From the NCBI RefSeq assembly GCF_018691265.1, contig NW_024881276.1, forward strand, positions 2,542,001-2,606,000: 64,000 nt of DNA, in the 5' to 3' direction. Below, piece after piece: positions 1 through 11,965 of this stretch; within the stretch, counting starts at the first letter, position 1, and each line of letters begins with the position of its first letter. Source of the DNA: Tyto alba. Its lineage: Eukaryota > Chordata > Aves > Strigiformes > Tytonidae. The translations under genes were made by a program, and so were the position numbers. The notes under the pieces were generated by a model, which searched no databases, was not told the origin of the DNA, and saw nothing but the letters and a program-made list of their open reading frames with translations.

Positions 1-755
1 AAGGTTCTGGAAAAGAACAAGTGAGCCTCAGTTGAGATGCATGAAATATAATTTGACTTCCTGTCCAAAATTAATCTTGTCTAGCCCTAGGAAGAGTTAT
101 GTGAACATCATTTGAAACTGCAGGCGTGTAGATGGATGCTTTGTTGCTGTGAGCTGTTGGTTGGCCACTACCAGAAACAGTGCCTACTGAAAGCTTTGTC
201 AAACCCAGTTTTAAAGTGCAAAGGCAGAAAAATTGGGGAAAAATGTTTGTACGGTGTTGTGGCATTCAAATTTGTTATAAAATTTTTAGTCTATATTTGT
301 ACAATTACACATAATCTTTTGGCAAAGTTCTCCTGGAAAAGCTCGCTGTTCTGTTCTTGATAGAGAAACAGAAAGTCAAAATTATGTTTGATTAAATCTC
401 GATTACGCTCAGTGTGCTATGTCTGTAGGCATTGCATAGGCTAGAAAGTGAATCTTTGTAAGTAAAGTTATGCTAAGTATCTTGGGCTCATCTGAATTCA
501 GCAGCCCAGAGGCGCAGCCAGACATATGGAAGGAAAAGGTTAGATCTTTCTTGAGAAGTTGTGTCTGAAGGTACTTGGGTTTGCTCTTGTTCTGGAAAAA
601 AATCAGGAAACTTTTAGTTTCTTCTACAGGAAAACAAGCTCCTCAATATATATTAGGTCCTAAAATGTCCACGGAGAGGCAGACTTGAGTGACAAATGCC
701 TCCCATCACGCTGGACGCTTGAGGTGTAACTTGCCTGCCATGTTTCCATAGTCTC

Positions 756-787
<32 letters not shown>

Positions 788-3700
788 CTTTTTGCCATTT
801 CTGGTTGTTCTTCCCCAAGAATAAGCACACTTGGGCTGGTGAGTGCAGTGCCATTGGGCAAGTTTTAGCTCCTGGTGGACCCTGGCTAATACCAATGGCA
901 AGCTCTAAGGGAAAACATGCCGGGTCCAACAGTTGAGCCCTCTCACGACAGATCTGCACCTACTGGAAAAATTATGATAGTAGGGCTGGGTGAAGCTGTG
1001 ACAGAATGTGAAGTCTGACAGCTCCCTGGGAGCATGCCGACTGGAGGTGGAGCTGGATGCAGATGATACGGATAGGGGTGTTTGTTATTTGGTTGGCTGA
1101 TAGGCTGCTGCCCAAAGACAAAGAGGAGTAAGACACCAAAAGGCTTGAAATCGAAAGGCAGAGAGAAGCTGCCAGCTGCTTCAAGATGCAGTTAATATTA
1201 TCTCAAGCTGTGCCCCCAAGCCAGGAAAAGTCTGCGGTGGGTACGCTGGTGGAATCAGCATCACAGTAGTCAGGTCAGACGCAAGCCACCACTTGTGCTA
1301 TTGTAACAAAGGATTTGATGTTATACTGCACTGTCTTTCCCCGATTATTCTTTATTTGAATGGATAGGGTATTTCATTCTATAAAGAAGACTTTTCATGC
1401 TGATATTGTTTACATATTCCCGATTCCTCATCCTTCCCCAGTTGTGTGCTATTTGAGATAAATTCCAAGTTTGGGCAGTAGAATAGATGGGGCGATCTGT
1501 TGTGGCCTGGTTGTTACATGCATACAAAGCTGGGGCATCTAGAGGCCAGAGCAGTGTCTGCAAATACAGTCAGTACAAATACACCTACTAGATGTGGAGT
1601 ATTAGAGCATTTTTCAAAAGCAGCTTAGATAATAAGTACGTTGCATGACCTCTAGTGGTATTAAGCCCAAGGCACTGCCGGAGTCACTCACGGCAATCTG
1701 ATATGGTTGGGGAAACCCCAGAGTTATAGTGAAACTATCACATATGTGGTAGTTCTATGATGCTGTACCCCACCTTACTGACAGCTTTATGCCAGCCCAA
1801 ATTTTGTCCCACTGCCAGGACAAGATGGAGAAAAGTGTTTAATTCAGTAGAAATTCCAAACACTCGGCAGAGCAAATGTCTTGCAGCGATGCTTTCCTTG
1901 TCAACTAATCACACACGGTCATTAATATTTAGTGCTACTGTCCTCATGTAGAGAAATAAAGAGCCTGCCAACACCAGTGCAAGAAGGAATGGCAATGAGA
2001 ACGGGGAGGAAAAATCAGCAATGTCTTCTCTGCAGTGACTCAGAAAGTCAAAGAGGAGTAACGTTTTCTTTTAATACCAGCAGAAGAATAATGTTCTGTT
2101 TCTCTGGTTTAGTGGGTCCTGTTCCTTTGAAGAGGTGAAGCCATCATTGCTGACATCTCCCTAAAGGGTCTGGAGTGCCCACTGCAAGAGAAGGAGGCTA
2201 GGAACGACCCTCTGCCTGGGATACTGGCTTAGACAGGAGGGAGAGGTAGGGCCAGGGCTGCCAGAAAGAAGCTGCTGGCACAAAGATGAGGTGGAAACGA
2301 CAACAAACGCGGCAACAGAGAACAGTGAACCTGACTGTGTGGTTAGGAAGCCAGGCTTTCCCACAGGACTGCTAGGAGGAGGCCAGCGTTCCCACAGGGG
2401 GTTCAGCCAGCAAGTTGCAGGACACCCCGAGACAGACAAGTTACGTTCTTCAGAGCCATGGGGCCTGTTCCCAGGGTTTCCCTTCTCGTCCATCATATTC
2501 CGTGGCCTCTGAGCCACGCCGAGTGTGCAGCGAGTCAGTCCCCAACAGCCCGTCAGGGGAAAGTATTTCAGTGCTCTGCCACAACTGGGAGAGATGCATT
2601 GCAGTTTTGACAAAGTGCAATTGCTTGTTATGGAAGATGTATTTTGTTTTCTTTGCACTTGAGCTCTGTTTCACCCACATGCTGGGGTTTGAGGCCTTTC
2701 TCTAGCACATTTCTTTTACACTCGTGGTACCCGGCTGTATTTTTTATATTTTCTAACTATTTGCCTGTTGTTTTCTATGATTTGCTCTTTAGTCCTTTGG
2801 TGTGTAAATAGCTGCGGAATGGAGAGAAGAACTTCAAAGCAAATTATTTTAAAAAGGAATAATTTTAAATAGGGAATATAAAAAATTGACCACAAACCAG
2901 TTTAATCCAGAAAATTAACACCGTGTTTGCCTTCTCTTATAAAAGTATTTAAATTGGAACCTCTTTTCATATGCCTTAATAAGATTTTTAATGGATTTGG
3001 TTCAGGGTATGATCCAGGGTAATTTACCCAATGTATTTGTCTAAATAGATACATCACCTTCATAACTAACAAGTGAGTGTAATTTAGCCAGTTGTCTGAA
3101 GCTGAGTTGTTATAGCAGGCACCTCTCTAATGTGTGTGTGAGCTGATTTGGCTTAGCTGCTTTCCAGGTGTAAGCCCTTTCTGGCATGGACCAACTTAAA
3201 GAGAACTGCTGGAAATAATCGCTGATAAACAGTCCCGCAGAAAAAGTGTGATTTACCTAAAACAGCTTTGGGGGGTCACCTTTAGACAGCTAAAGTTCTG
3301 ATCTCTAAGTCTGTGTCCATCACCCTTCACTGACTTCATAGTTAACAAAGAAAAACAAACAGTTGAGATAGATGGGTTGGGTTAGCTATCATCCAAAAGT
3401 GCTTATGATGAATTGCCACCCCAAAGTTTTTTTTCCACTGCCTACAGAGAGATTGCTTCGGGTGACACACTCAGAGTTACATACCTAGCCAGTAGACCTG
3501 CTATGCCAGGGCTAAGGAAAGCTTCCCATGAATCTAGCTTGTTTGGCAAGCAGTGAGAACTGCGAACTCAGAATAAGGCACTTTTTCATAGTTTGCCTGT
3601 ACTGAAAATGTGCAGTCCCTTACAGAATTAGAGGACAGATAGATTATCTCATTAAAACCAGACACAATTAATAGACTGTTTTGCGGCGGATATAGATCCT

Positions 3701-6700
3701 GCTGAATAGTCCTGAAACATAGTAAAGTATGAGTCCCAAAGTGAGCCATCGTTATTGGACTTCAGTTCTTTTTTTAGTATTATTATTTGGCCTTGTCCTG
3801 ATGCCTCTCTCACTGAAAAATTTGTAGAAAGGTCACTACAGTTTGAATAACTCCTGAGCACCTGGAAAGAGAGGGACTGAAATTCATCAGAACAGCACAG
3901 GGTTGAATGAGAAGAGACTTCACCTGCCTTAACTCAAAGACATTTCCCATTTTCCCATTGCTCATCAGCCAGCTCTGCACCACGTTCTCATGATGTGGCT
4001 GTGCTTCCCTTCTTTTGACCTTTCAGTCAAGATCAATTTGCCTGAACTACATGTAGGTTACCTGGAGTGTACTTACCCCTGTATATGATCACAGAATTCC
4101 TTGGGGATTTCACCTTACAGTATTCAAATTTGTATTCCTATCTGTCTGGACTGAGAGGAAGGTCTTTCCACATGTCAGATTTGTCTAATTCGTACCTCTC
4201 TCTGCTGAGTGGGTCTATTTTGCAAGAGAACATATCTTCCATTCTACCCCAGTTCCCTCCATCTGACCATTCTAATTTATTGGTTTCTGTACTGAACGCC
4301 TTCGGTGCAAATTATTTGAAAACCAGTCTTAGTGCAACAAGTCTTTCTAACATCCATCAAGCTTTAAACTCTTCCAAACAATAATTTCAGTATTTTCTTT
4401 CCATCAGCTGTCTCTTCAGAATCCCTTGCTATTTTGTGTTATCAACAGTTTAACTAATTTATTCCTCAGAGTCTTACAGTGACTTAGCAGTATTTCCAAA
4501 ATCAGCGTCTAGAATGTTTATTGCACATTCTGCTGAAAGACGGAGAGGGAAGAAAAGGCAAAACGAATGGAAACCTGTGTTTGTTTACTTTAGCAGCAGG
4601 ACTTTTTTACAATTAGTCCCACTAAATATTTAAATGTGCAGTTAAGATCTGATTCACTGTCTCATTGCAATGCTGATGAAGTGTGATAAAAACCTGGACC
4701 CATGTGGGGATTGTTCAGAGTTACAGATTCCTCTGTAATTCCCTAAAGCTAATGTAGACAGAGTCCAGCACTGCTGCAGCCCTTGAGCATATTTTGCCAG
4801 GATTCCACCAAGGTCCAGATATGTGACTTCTCCTACACTTTTGTTGGAGATTCCACTTTTCTCACTTTTTGCCAGTGTCCCTGGGAGCATCAGGCAGCTA
4901 CTGTTCTCACCCACAAGGACAATGTGCACGGCATGTTGGCACCACAGATAAAGCTACCCTCATGAAATTAGTGTTAAGAGCTTGAAATTGAAGAGCACCT
5001 ATAGAGTGTAATGCAACAGTGCAAAATAAGACTTCAGACAGATAAATTCTGATGAAATGTGCAATATAAAATTAACATATTGCTACCTCCAACTACCCAT
5101 CTTTCATAGTCTGCTGCACCAGAATTAGGAGGACGGTGTCTACCTCGGGCCTCAGCAATCCCTCTCCTGTGCCACAGCAGCAGCTCAAAGCAACAGTGGA
5201 AGAGAGCTGATACTGTGTAAGACATTAAGCAAGAAAAAAAATCCCAGTCAGAATCTCTGTCCTTCTACAGTCAACAAGTTATCTAGTCTCTAAAAAATGG
5301 CAAGGTATTGAGTGAGAAGAGCAAGCAATCTTTACTCAGCGCATTCTTTGCTTTCCTTTTCCACATTAGGACTGTGCCAGAGCGAAACTTTGTGAGAGCC
5401 CACCTTTGGAACAGTGTTCCACTGGGCACCCCCATGTCAGCTGCCAGAGGCCTGGATAAAGGATAGAGAAATGTAACTGGAGGCAGATGCTGGCAGATGA
5501 TCCTGTCAATTGTAACGAGGATATAAAGGGAACTGGAGTGCCTCTTTAGAACAAAAAAAAAGTCCTGTAAGCTTAGGGAAGAAAGTAAGGTCTGCTGGGC
5601 TGTGATGCAGAAAGCCATTAAAGCTCATCTGAATTTTAACTATGTGCCTAACTCTTTGCTCTTGCTTAAATCCCATTGAAATCTGTAGGTTTTAGCATGT
5701 GCATACACGCCTTGCTGAATCAGCACTGTAGCTTGTTATCTGAATTGCTGCCCTATTAAACATAAATTGCAAAAGATACGCTCCATAAACTTTATTGTCA
5801 TTACACTGCACTTTCATTTAACATTAAACTGAAGAGCCTGCCTGCCTCAGCTAGAGGCTGAGGTGGAACATAAGCTTTTCTGGCAAACTGAACGTTGGGC
5901 AACACCCTGGTTATGGCAGCTACCTTCACATCGCAAAAAGGGATCTGGCATCTAGACTCTCGTGTAAGATTTATGAACCTGTAATTGCTAAACAAGAATA
6001 TGCTTTATAGCTGAAAACTTAATTGTGCTCTGTCTGAGTAAGTTCACTCCCTATATTAGCAGCCCTTAAGCATATTGTGACCCTCTCAGCTACAGCATTT
6101 CTGTCGCAGAGATGGCTTGTGGAAAAGTACAGAATTAATGTGGGTTTTCTATCATACATTGTGCTGTCCATTATGCTAATATTAGGATATATACTTCAGC
6201 TATATAGGATAAAATATGTTATGGTCTACTTTCAAATGATTCTTTCACTCATTTGGCCAACAGTATTTAGTTATACTTTTTAAAAATTATTGATTACTTA
6301 GATATTCAGTAAAAAACTTCTGAAATGACTTGTAGTTCTGTGTAGTGTCTTTTAAGAACAATTTTAAGTAGTATGCTCTCTGTCTGGGTCTCATGTACCG
6401 CACAGAACTCTGCTCATCTTTGTCCCAAACACCAGTGACAGAAAAAGGTGTGTGAACGTGATGTTATTTCTTGCAGGGAAGGTAATTTACGTTGGGAATA
6501 TGTGGAAGGCCATTTCTGAACAAGCAAGTTATCAAATGTGAACTATTCAGTTTTGCTGTTTGTGCTTTTCCTTGTCATAGCATGCGAGTTCACAGCAACC
6601 TGGGACACAGTCCGTTGTTCCCACTTAAACAACGCCAGCATTAAAGCTGTATATCACAACAGACACTGCGCTGGGGACAGCTACAAAAAAATGCATTCCC

Positions 6701-9700
6701 TTGTTGACCAGCAGTAGCGTGGTTCAGCAAAGGTACTGGCGACCAGGACAAAGTTCTATATGCAAGGAGGTGCTGGAAAGCTATATATTGCTTGAAAAAC
6801 AGGAGGACGTTAATTCAAAATCACCCATAGCAATGCAAAATTGATTCTAGTACATTTCATCACAAAATTAGCCATATTATTTCTTCCGCCTGGTCTCATG
6901 TTCCAGACTAGCTTCTGTTGGTGTTCAGTCTGGCAAGAGTCTCTGGCAGTGGAGAATCTGCTAGAGAGACCAAAAAAAGGCCAATGTGATCTCAGAGTAT
7001 GTGATGAGCGCTGTGTGAAAATAACTATTCCGTGTATTTGTCATCTGCTTCTGCAAAAAAAAGAGTGTCTGTATGAGACACGAATGCGCAGATGTCTAAT
7101 TGAAACGGTCGGTTTTCACATTCACCAGTTCCCCGACATGTCTGTACATACATTTGTGCTGTCCCACTGCATAGGTGGCTGGGGATTTAAATAAGCAGCT
7201 GGAGGCGAGGGATGCTTTCTGTAAGTTTTGTCGGTGTCAGAACGTAGCCTCAGAGAGCGACCCCAGCAGTAAAGTATCCTTCCCTTCCTTTCTGTTGAAC
7301 ACTACATAAGGAGTTGCCACTGTCAGGTGTAATTTGCCTCATCTGTAATTCACAATTTTGTATGAGTGTAGGTGAATCTAATCTTAATTAGGAATCCTTT
7401 TCAAAGCTTTATACCAATTCTAGATAAGTTGCCAGGATCTCAAGTACAGGATTTATAACCTTTCCTGATAGAAAATATGAAATGAGCTTTTAGAAATTAG
7501 TGGCATTTGAGTTCTTTTGTCTTGATTTACATGTCTTAGAGGTGATATTTTCAAGGTCTTCTCTATAACCAGATGGATTAAAAACCTGCTTTAAACAAGA
7601 CACCCTTCAGATTTTGTCACGAAGATATGATCTCAAGGGCTGCAAGAGACCCACCCGCAGAAACACAATGAACCTCGTTAAGACCAAGACCGGGAAAGTT
7701 CGGCTTTGCGCGTTTTGGCAAGCTTCCAACAGCACAGGGCGAACCTGATTCTGGAGAAGCGCAGATGGGCGCACAGCGGGCTCTCCCTCCCCTGCGCTGC
7801 CTGTCGGAGACCTGGGGAGACCTCCAGGCCCCCCCCCCCCCATTTACTGAGAACAGCTCCCTGCCCTGTGCCTTGGGGGCGACGAGCCGAAGTGTCAAAC
7901 GAGAGGAGGAGGAAAGGGAGTTAGGATCTTCTCACCTGCGCGTAAGCAGGCACCCCAAAGCCCCGTGGGGATAAAAGCCAGCCCAAACAGAGACACAGCC
8001 TGTGCACGTGCTTCGCCCATCTGCCCGAGAGGGACTCCTCTCTCGCTGAAACAGAATCACTGCCCTCCGGGGAAGGACAGTGGAGCTCTGAAAGGCTCCT
8101 TGCGAGCTGCATGTGCCCAGAAGGTGTGGACACGGCAAGTCTCTTTCCCCAAATCCTTGCAAATCGAACCTTTACAGTGGAAATGTTTTATTTTTCAGTC
8201 ACCTAGAAACTACTGTCTGGGGATCACAAAGCTCTGTATTAGACTGTAATTAGATATATTTCACAACATCCCCATGAGGGAAATCACTAATTACAGCAGT
8301 TTGTTGAAATTAAAGTAAGTATAATAATGGTTGGTAGTGACTATGATAATATTGCAATCTTGTATTACTACACTTCGGGCTATGATTGTATCAAATCTCA
8401 GAAGCCAAGAGGGTTGGGTCTGGTTGGCATATGAATAGAGAATGAAGAATTGAAGCAGGCATTTGCAATTTCTTAAGAAGTCATGTGCTCACAAATCACA
8501 AGTCATATTAATTTGGTCTGGAATAAATATTCTGGTGCTTTGGTGTCAGGAAACACCCTGGCGCTTGAGAGGTTATGTCGTGACAGAGTGGTAAAACCTG
8601 TGGCCTGTCCTGATCAGCTGTAGCCATATAAAAACCCTGTGTTTCTATGGGACTGCTAATTTTGCAAGGCAAGTATATTGGTCATGGCAGCATGGGAAAA
8701 TTCCAACTCAGAAACTTGCATTTATCTGGCAACTGCTCATTAGAAATGTAAAAGTTACTTTCTTCTCTTGCATTAAAATACCTTTGTGAAGCATTACTGA
8801 CATCGGTGATGAGGTATTTCCATTGTATAGCTGGCTGCACCTCAGTAGGGGAAGAAGACTCTTTACACACACGGCCTGCAAAATCCTCTGTTGTGACATA
8901 ATCCACTGATATAAGGTAACAATGTTCTAGTAATGTAGTTTTAGGTTTTGCACAGATTAATTAAATGCTACTTTAGCTTTTAAGAAAAAGGTACCAAATG
9001 TTATTTTTATTCCTGCTATCAAAAACAATCTTTTTTTTTTTTTTTCTTTTTTAATGGATGTACAGAAAGAGGAACCTGGTTGCCAAAAGACTGCAGAACT
9101 TTGCTAATCTGTATAAATTACACAGTGGTCTGGGCGGACTGTTAGACTTCAAGAGAGTGAGCTAGAAGAGGTGAGGGTGTATCAGACTGCCTGCAGTTGC
9201 AAACTGTTTCCAACTGGTCTAGCTGGACACAGCGTGGAAAGAGCTGGTACGCAGAGGCCTTGGTGAGAGGCCAGGATCCAGCCAGCCAGTGCCCAAGAAA
9301 CCCAGATGAACGGCTCGTAGAGTAAATCGGCGTTGTGGCCGAGATGTCAAACTGCACTTTGTGCTGTCGTTGGTAGCGCTGGCTGAGCTGTTGACTTGAA
9401 CTGCAGCATCAAACGCTCGGAGCAGGCTTCAGACCTGCCCAAGCATGAGGTTTCGCCGTACAGCTGATGCCAAAAAGAGTGTCAGTTACCCCCTGCCTTA
9501 GCAACCATTTCTGGTCAATTGGTTTTGCTTTCTCCTTTTTGCTGTCCCCGGGGCCCTGGGCCAGGCAAGCCCCTGAGACTGCTCAACTGGCAGAGCACTT
9601 CTCTGCTACTTTTTGGGGCTTCTCCTCTCTTCTTCTTCGTTCTCTACATCTGGAATGCCATCCTTTATTTTACATAAAATGGCTCTAAAGTTTTCTAAGG

Positions 9701-9751
9701 GGGGTATGTAGTGGGTGCGGGTGCCCAGGCGCTGGCAGGGGGGCTGCAGGG
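1..9751. other. Intergenic region upstream of RP2, no supported gene
   Basis: I find no exon with a recognisable protein product, no RNA gene and no clear mobile element here. Open frames are short (longest 165 codons, on the minus strand at 2161-2658), lack recognisable domains and overlap frames on the other strand. Low-complexity tracts include a run of 26 T at 756-781 and T-rich DNA near 9031-9053. A moderately CpG-rich patch lies near 7.6-8.1 kb. In human the neighbour on this side is SLC9A7, transcribed away from RP2, but I see no SLC9A7 coding exon. Highly diverged repeats may be present that cannot be recognised by eye. Confidence 0.6.
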
Positions 9752-9822
9752 TGTCCTGGGTTGAGTGAGTGGTGGAGTTTTTTTGGTGGCAGGGGAGGGG
9801 GCTATCGGGGCGGCCCCCTGTG

Positions 9823-9837
9823 AGAAGCTTCTCGAAG
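9823..9837 (+). promoter_or_regulatory. Perfect heat-shock element in LTR
   Basis: The bases AGAAGCTTCTCGAAG read as three consecutive alternating nGAAn units (aGAAg, cTTCt, cGAAg), the canonical trimeric binding site for heat-shock factor. It lies in the U3-like part of the older LTR, about 2.06 kb upstream of the RP2 start codon. The other copy of this LTR family, in RP2 intron 1, keeps a perfect site too. Occupancy is inference. Confidence 0.6.
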
Positions 9838-10129
9838 CTCCCCCAGCTCCAAGCCAGCTCCACCTCTGTTTGGGGACAGCCACTTCCAGACAGCTCCCAC
9901 AGACCCACCACGGGGCACGGCTGAGCCCCTCAGCGACACCGCTGGCACCCCCAGGAAACTGTATTTCAGGAAGGGCAAAACCACTGCGTAGCCGTGCAAG
10001 GGACAGGAGCGAGGAGAAGTGAGAAACAGCAGCGTGAACACTGAGGGCAGAGAAGAAGGAGGGGATGGAGGTGCTGCAGGGGCTGGAGCAGAAGATGTCC
10101 TTGCTCATGGAGAGCACCAGAGTGGAGCA

Positions 10130-10135
10130 GGTGTC
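10130..10135. repeat. Left target-site duplication GGTGTC
   Basis: GGTGTC directly precedes the TG of the inserted retroviral element at 10136. The same six bases recur at 10812-10817 directly after its terminal CA. A 6-bp duplication is usual for alpha- and betaretrovirus-like integrases. Confidence 0.85.
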
Positions 10136-10267
10136 TGTTGGAGAATGGCTCAGAGACAAGGGCCCTGTGCCTTTAGCCAGTAGATTGTAAGCCTGCGTGC
10201 CTAAGTTGTGCCTTGTCACGTACTAAGAAAATCTTTGAACGAACGTTGGCGCAGGCTCTGCTCATAC

Positions 10268-10286
10268 AAAAAGAAAAAGGGGGAAT
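10268..10286 (+). other. Polypurine tract before 3' LTR
   Basis: A nearly all-purine run (A-rich then GGGGGAA, ending in one T) directly precedes the LTR start TGTTGG at 10287. This is the usual position of the plus-strand primer of reverse transcription and supports the plus orientation. Confidence 0.75.
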
Positions 10287-10811
10287 TGTTGGAGAATGGC
10301 TCAGAGACAAGGGTCCTGAGCCCACCGAGCAATTGTACGATCAGAGCCTGCTCTGGCTGCTGATGCTGGGCCTCACTAGGGTTTGCCTGCAGCTGCTGAT
10401 ACATGAAGAATGTCAAGGACACTTCAGCCCCGTGTACCGTGGTGTGTCGAAAACAGGTTAAGGGGAATTAGGAATAGTGGTCTGAGAAACCCAGTGTTAT
10501 GGTAACGGTGGTCTGAGAAACATTGTGTTATGGTACTGTCGTGTATCGAAAACAAGTCAAGAGGAATTAGAAATAGTAGCATGAGAAACTTAGTGTTATG
10601 AGAAGCTTGTGCTGTAAACTAACTGCAAGTAGGTGGACCGTGTGAATACGATCCTTAGAGCTTAAGCCAATCAGCTAGTGACTAGTAGGCATAATAATTA
10701 TCATTGTCTGTATAAATATATGTACCCTGGACCAATAAAGACACACGTGGATTGATGCTCTATCACCCACACTGAACCCGTCTCGGCGTGTCGTTCGTCC
10801 GCGGCTCCGCA
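10287..10811 (+). repeat. Complete 525-bp retroviral 3' LTR
   Basis: The LTR runs TG...CA and carries, in order, a U3 with a duplicated block (10442-10502 and about 10540-10600), CCAAT at 10667-10671, TATAAATATA at 10711-10720 and the poly(A) signal AATAAA at 10734-10739. The promoter elements look intact and point towards RP2, whose start codon lies about 1.1 kb downstream. It could serve as an alternative promoter. That is inference only. Confidence 0.8.
10442..10600 (+). repeat. U3 enhancer-type duplication
   Basis: A block of about 60 bp (tcgaaaacaggttaagggg ... gtgttatgg) at 10442-10502 recurs with several substitutions at about 10540-10600. A shorter partial copy (ggtggtctgagaaac ...) lies between them at about 10505-10535. 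Direct repeats in U3 are typical of retroviral enhancers. Confidence 0.7.
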
Positions 10812-11168
10812 GGTGTCCACACTGCAGCCCCACAACGGAGGGAGGTGGATGTTTTCTGGAGGAACTGCGGCCCATGGAGAGCCCATGCCGGAGCAGTTCT
10901 TGAAGGATCGTGGAAGGACCCACCCTGGAGCAAAGCGTGAGGAGGAAGGAGCAGCAAAGAGGAGCTGTTAGGGGCTGACTGCGGCCTCCATTCCCCAACT
11001 CCTCTGCAGCGCTTGGGGGGTGGTGGTGGGGAGGTAGAGGAGCTGGAAATAAGAGGGGTGCAGTTGATCCAGGGTGAAGTTGGGGAGAAAGGTGTCGTTT
11101 TCATTTACTTTTTGCTTCTCACCATCCAACTCTCTTTTTAACTGGAAAAAAAAAATAAATTTCATTTT
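10812..11168 (+). mobile_element. Old endogenous retrovirus LTR, 3' part
   Basis: This continues the LTR that starts at 9752, beginning with the right copy of GGTGTC. It holds motifs that recur in bird LTRs of this kind, such as alternating 'cctgga/ccggagcagttc' and 'gtggaaggaccca' phrases, a GGAGGTAGAG block and a degenerate poly(A) region with AATAAA at about 11154. The minus-strand copy in RP2 intron 1 shows the same order of motifs. The right edge is set where the 0.24-kb direct repeat begins, so it is approximate. Confidence 0.65.
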
Positions 11169-11405
11169 TCCCTGTCACATACTTACTCCTCCTGCCTGGC
11201 AGTTTGGGTGGTGGTTGGTTTTTTTTTTTTTTTTTTTGTTTAGGTTGGGTTTTGGGGGGTGTTTGGGATGTGTTGGTTTGGGGTGGGTTGGTTGGTTTGT
11301 TGGTTTTAAAGCTAGATGAACTGGAACTAGCCTACCGGTCCCTGAAGTGACAGATGAAGACAGATCCTTCCCAGTGCTGTTTCCTGAAGGCAGTCGTGAA
11401 GTCCC
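11169..11405 (+). repeat. Direct repeat copy A upstream of RP2 promoter
   Basis: This 237-bp segment matches 12664-12918 almost base for base. Differences are confined mainly to the length and composition of the central T tract and a few adjacent bases. It contains 'cacatacttactcctcctgc', a T run, a G/T-rich stretch and 'ctagatgaactggaactagc'. It abuts the 3' end of the old LTR. I do not recognise it as a known mobile element. Confidence 0.9.
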
Positions 11406-11779
11406 TCAAGCTTCTCTGTCTTTTCTCCCCGTCCTCCACTGAGGAGGGTCAGCGGGCGAGCGGCTGGGCGTGCAGCTGGCCAACGCTACCCAAACCGGGT
11501 AACAAAGCGCCACAGACGATTCCGAAGTCTTTGCCCTCCACCCCTAAGAATCGAATCCGTAAAATCTCAAGGAAAACGTCCTTGAAAATGGTTGGACGGT
11601 CTGCTAAAAAACTGTGATTTTTTTTTTTTTGTTGTTGTTCTTTTCTTTTTCCCCCCCCTCTGGGGAGGAAAACCAAACCAAACCCAAGCAACAAGGGTTG
11701 GGTGTACGGGCTCCGGCCGGGGACCGGGGGGGGGGTGTGTGTTTCCCGCCTCCCCGTTCCGCCTCACGGGGCCGCCCCG
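11406..11779. other. RP2 promoter-proximal spacer
   Basis: This unique sequence lies between repeat copy A and the RP2 core promoter. It contains T- and C-rich tracts (about 11618-11658) and becomes GC-rich and CpG-rich from about 11700. No gene is supported in it. Confidence 0.6.
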
Positions 11780-11785
11780 GTGGCG

Positions 11786-11895
11786 GTTGGGGCGGGGCGG
11801 GGCGGGGCGCGGTCGCTACGGGAGACGGGGCGGGGGGAACCGGAAGCGGCGCGGCGCTGTGGTGGCGCGCGCTCCCGGCCTCTCCCGGCGGCGCC
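11786..11895 (+). promoter_or_regulatory. RP2 core promoter and 5' UTR
   Basis: Overlapping GC boxes (GGGGCGGGG-type, Sp/KLF sites) occupy 11789-11810, and further G-rich motifs follow. An ACCGGAAGC motif at 11839-11847 fits the ETS/GABP consensus often found at TATA-less CpG-island start sites. No TATA box precedes the start codon at 11896. The transcription start is probably within about 100 bp upstream of the ATG, but its position is inference. Confidence 0.6.
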
Positions 11896-11965
11896 ATGGG
11901 CTGCTGCTTCTCCCGCCGGAGGAAGCCGGGTCAGGGCGGGCAGCAACAACAACAGCAACAACAGC

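Larger units (their letters stand above)
9752..10135 (+). mobile_element. Old endogenous retrovirus LTR, 5' part (interrupted)
   Basis: This is the first part of a plus-strand solo LTR. It begins near a TG at 9752, which I chose as the likely edge, and carries the stretch CCTGTGAGAAGCTTCTCGAA at about 9818-9836. The same stretch occurs in reverse orientation at 17159-17178 inside RP2 intron 1, so the two are members of one LTR family. Where the other copy has CCAAT-like and TATA-like boxes, this copy is degraded. The LTR continues at 10812 after a younger retroviral insertion. The left edge is uncertain by tens of bases and I give no family name. Confidence 0.7.
10136..10811 (+). mobile_element. 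Internally deleted endogenous retrovirus nested in an older LTR
   Basis: A 676-bp insertion starts TG, ends CA and is flanked by GGTGTC duplications. It has three parts. 10136-10167 is the first 32 bp of the 5' LTR, matching 10287-10318 with one mismatch. 10168-10286 is the 3' end of the internal region, ending in a purine-rich polypurine tract. 10287-10811 is a complete 3' LTR. Most of the 5' LTR, the primer-binding site and all gag, pol and env except a possible short tail are absent. The element cannot encode viral functions. An 82-codon frame (10213-10461) runs from the internal tail into the LTR and may hold remnant C-terminal codons of a viral gene. Confidence 0.85.

Noticed and set aside
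660..959. Frames with poly-Lys on the minus strand
   Set aside because: Produced by translating a 26-T homopolymer. Not coding.
4067..4384. A 105-codon plus-strand frame
   Set aside because: No recognisable domain, no flanking splice sites or promoter, AT-rich intergenic DNA.
6841..7194. A 117-codon plus-strand frame
   Set aside because: No recognisable domain and no gene structure around it.
10213..10461. An 82-codon frame across the retroviral tail and LTR
   Set aside because: It is at most a remnant of a viral 3' end read through into U3. Not a host gene.
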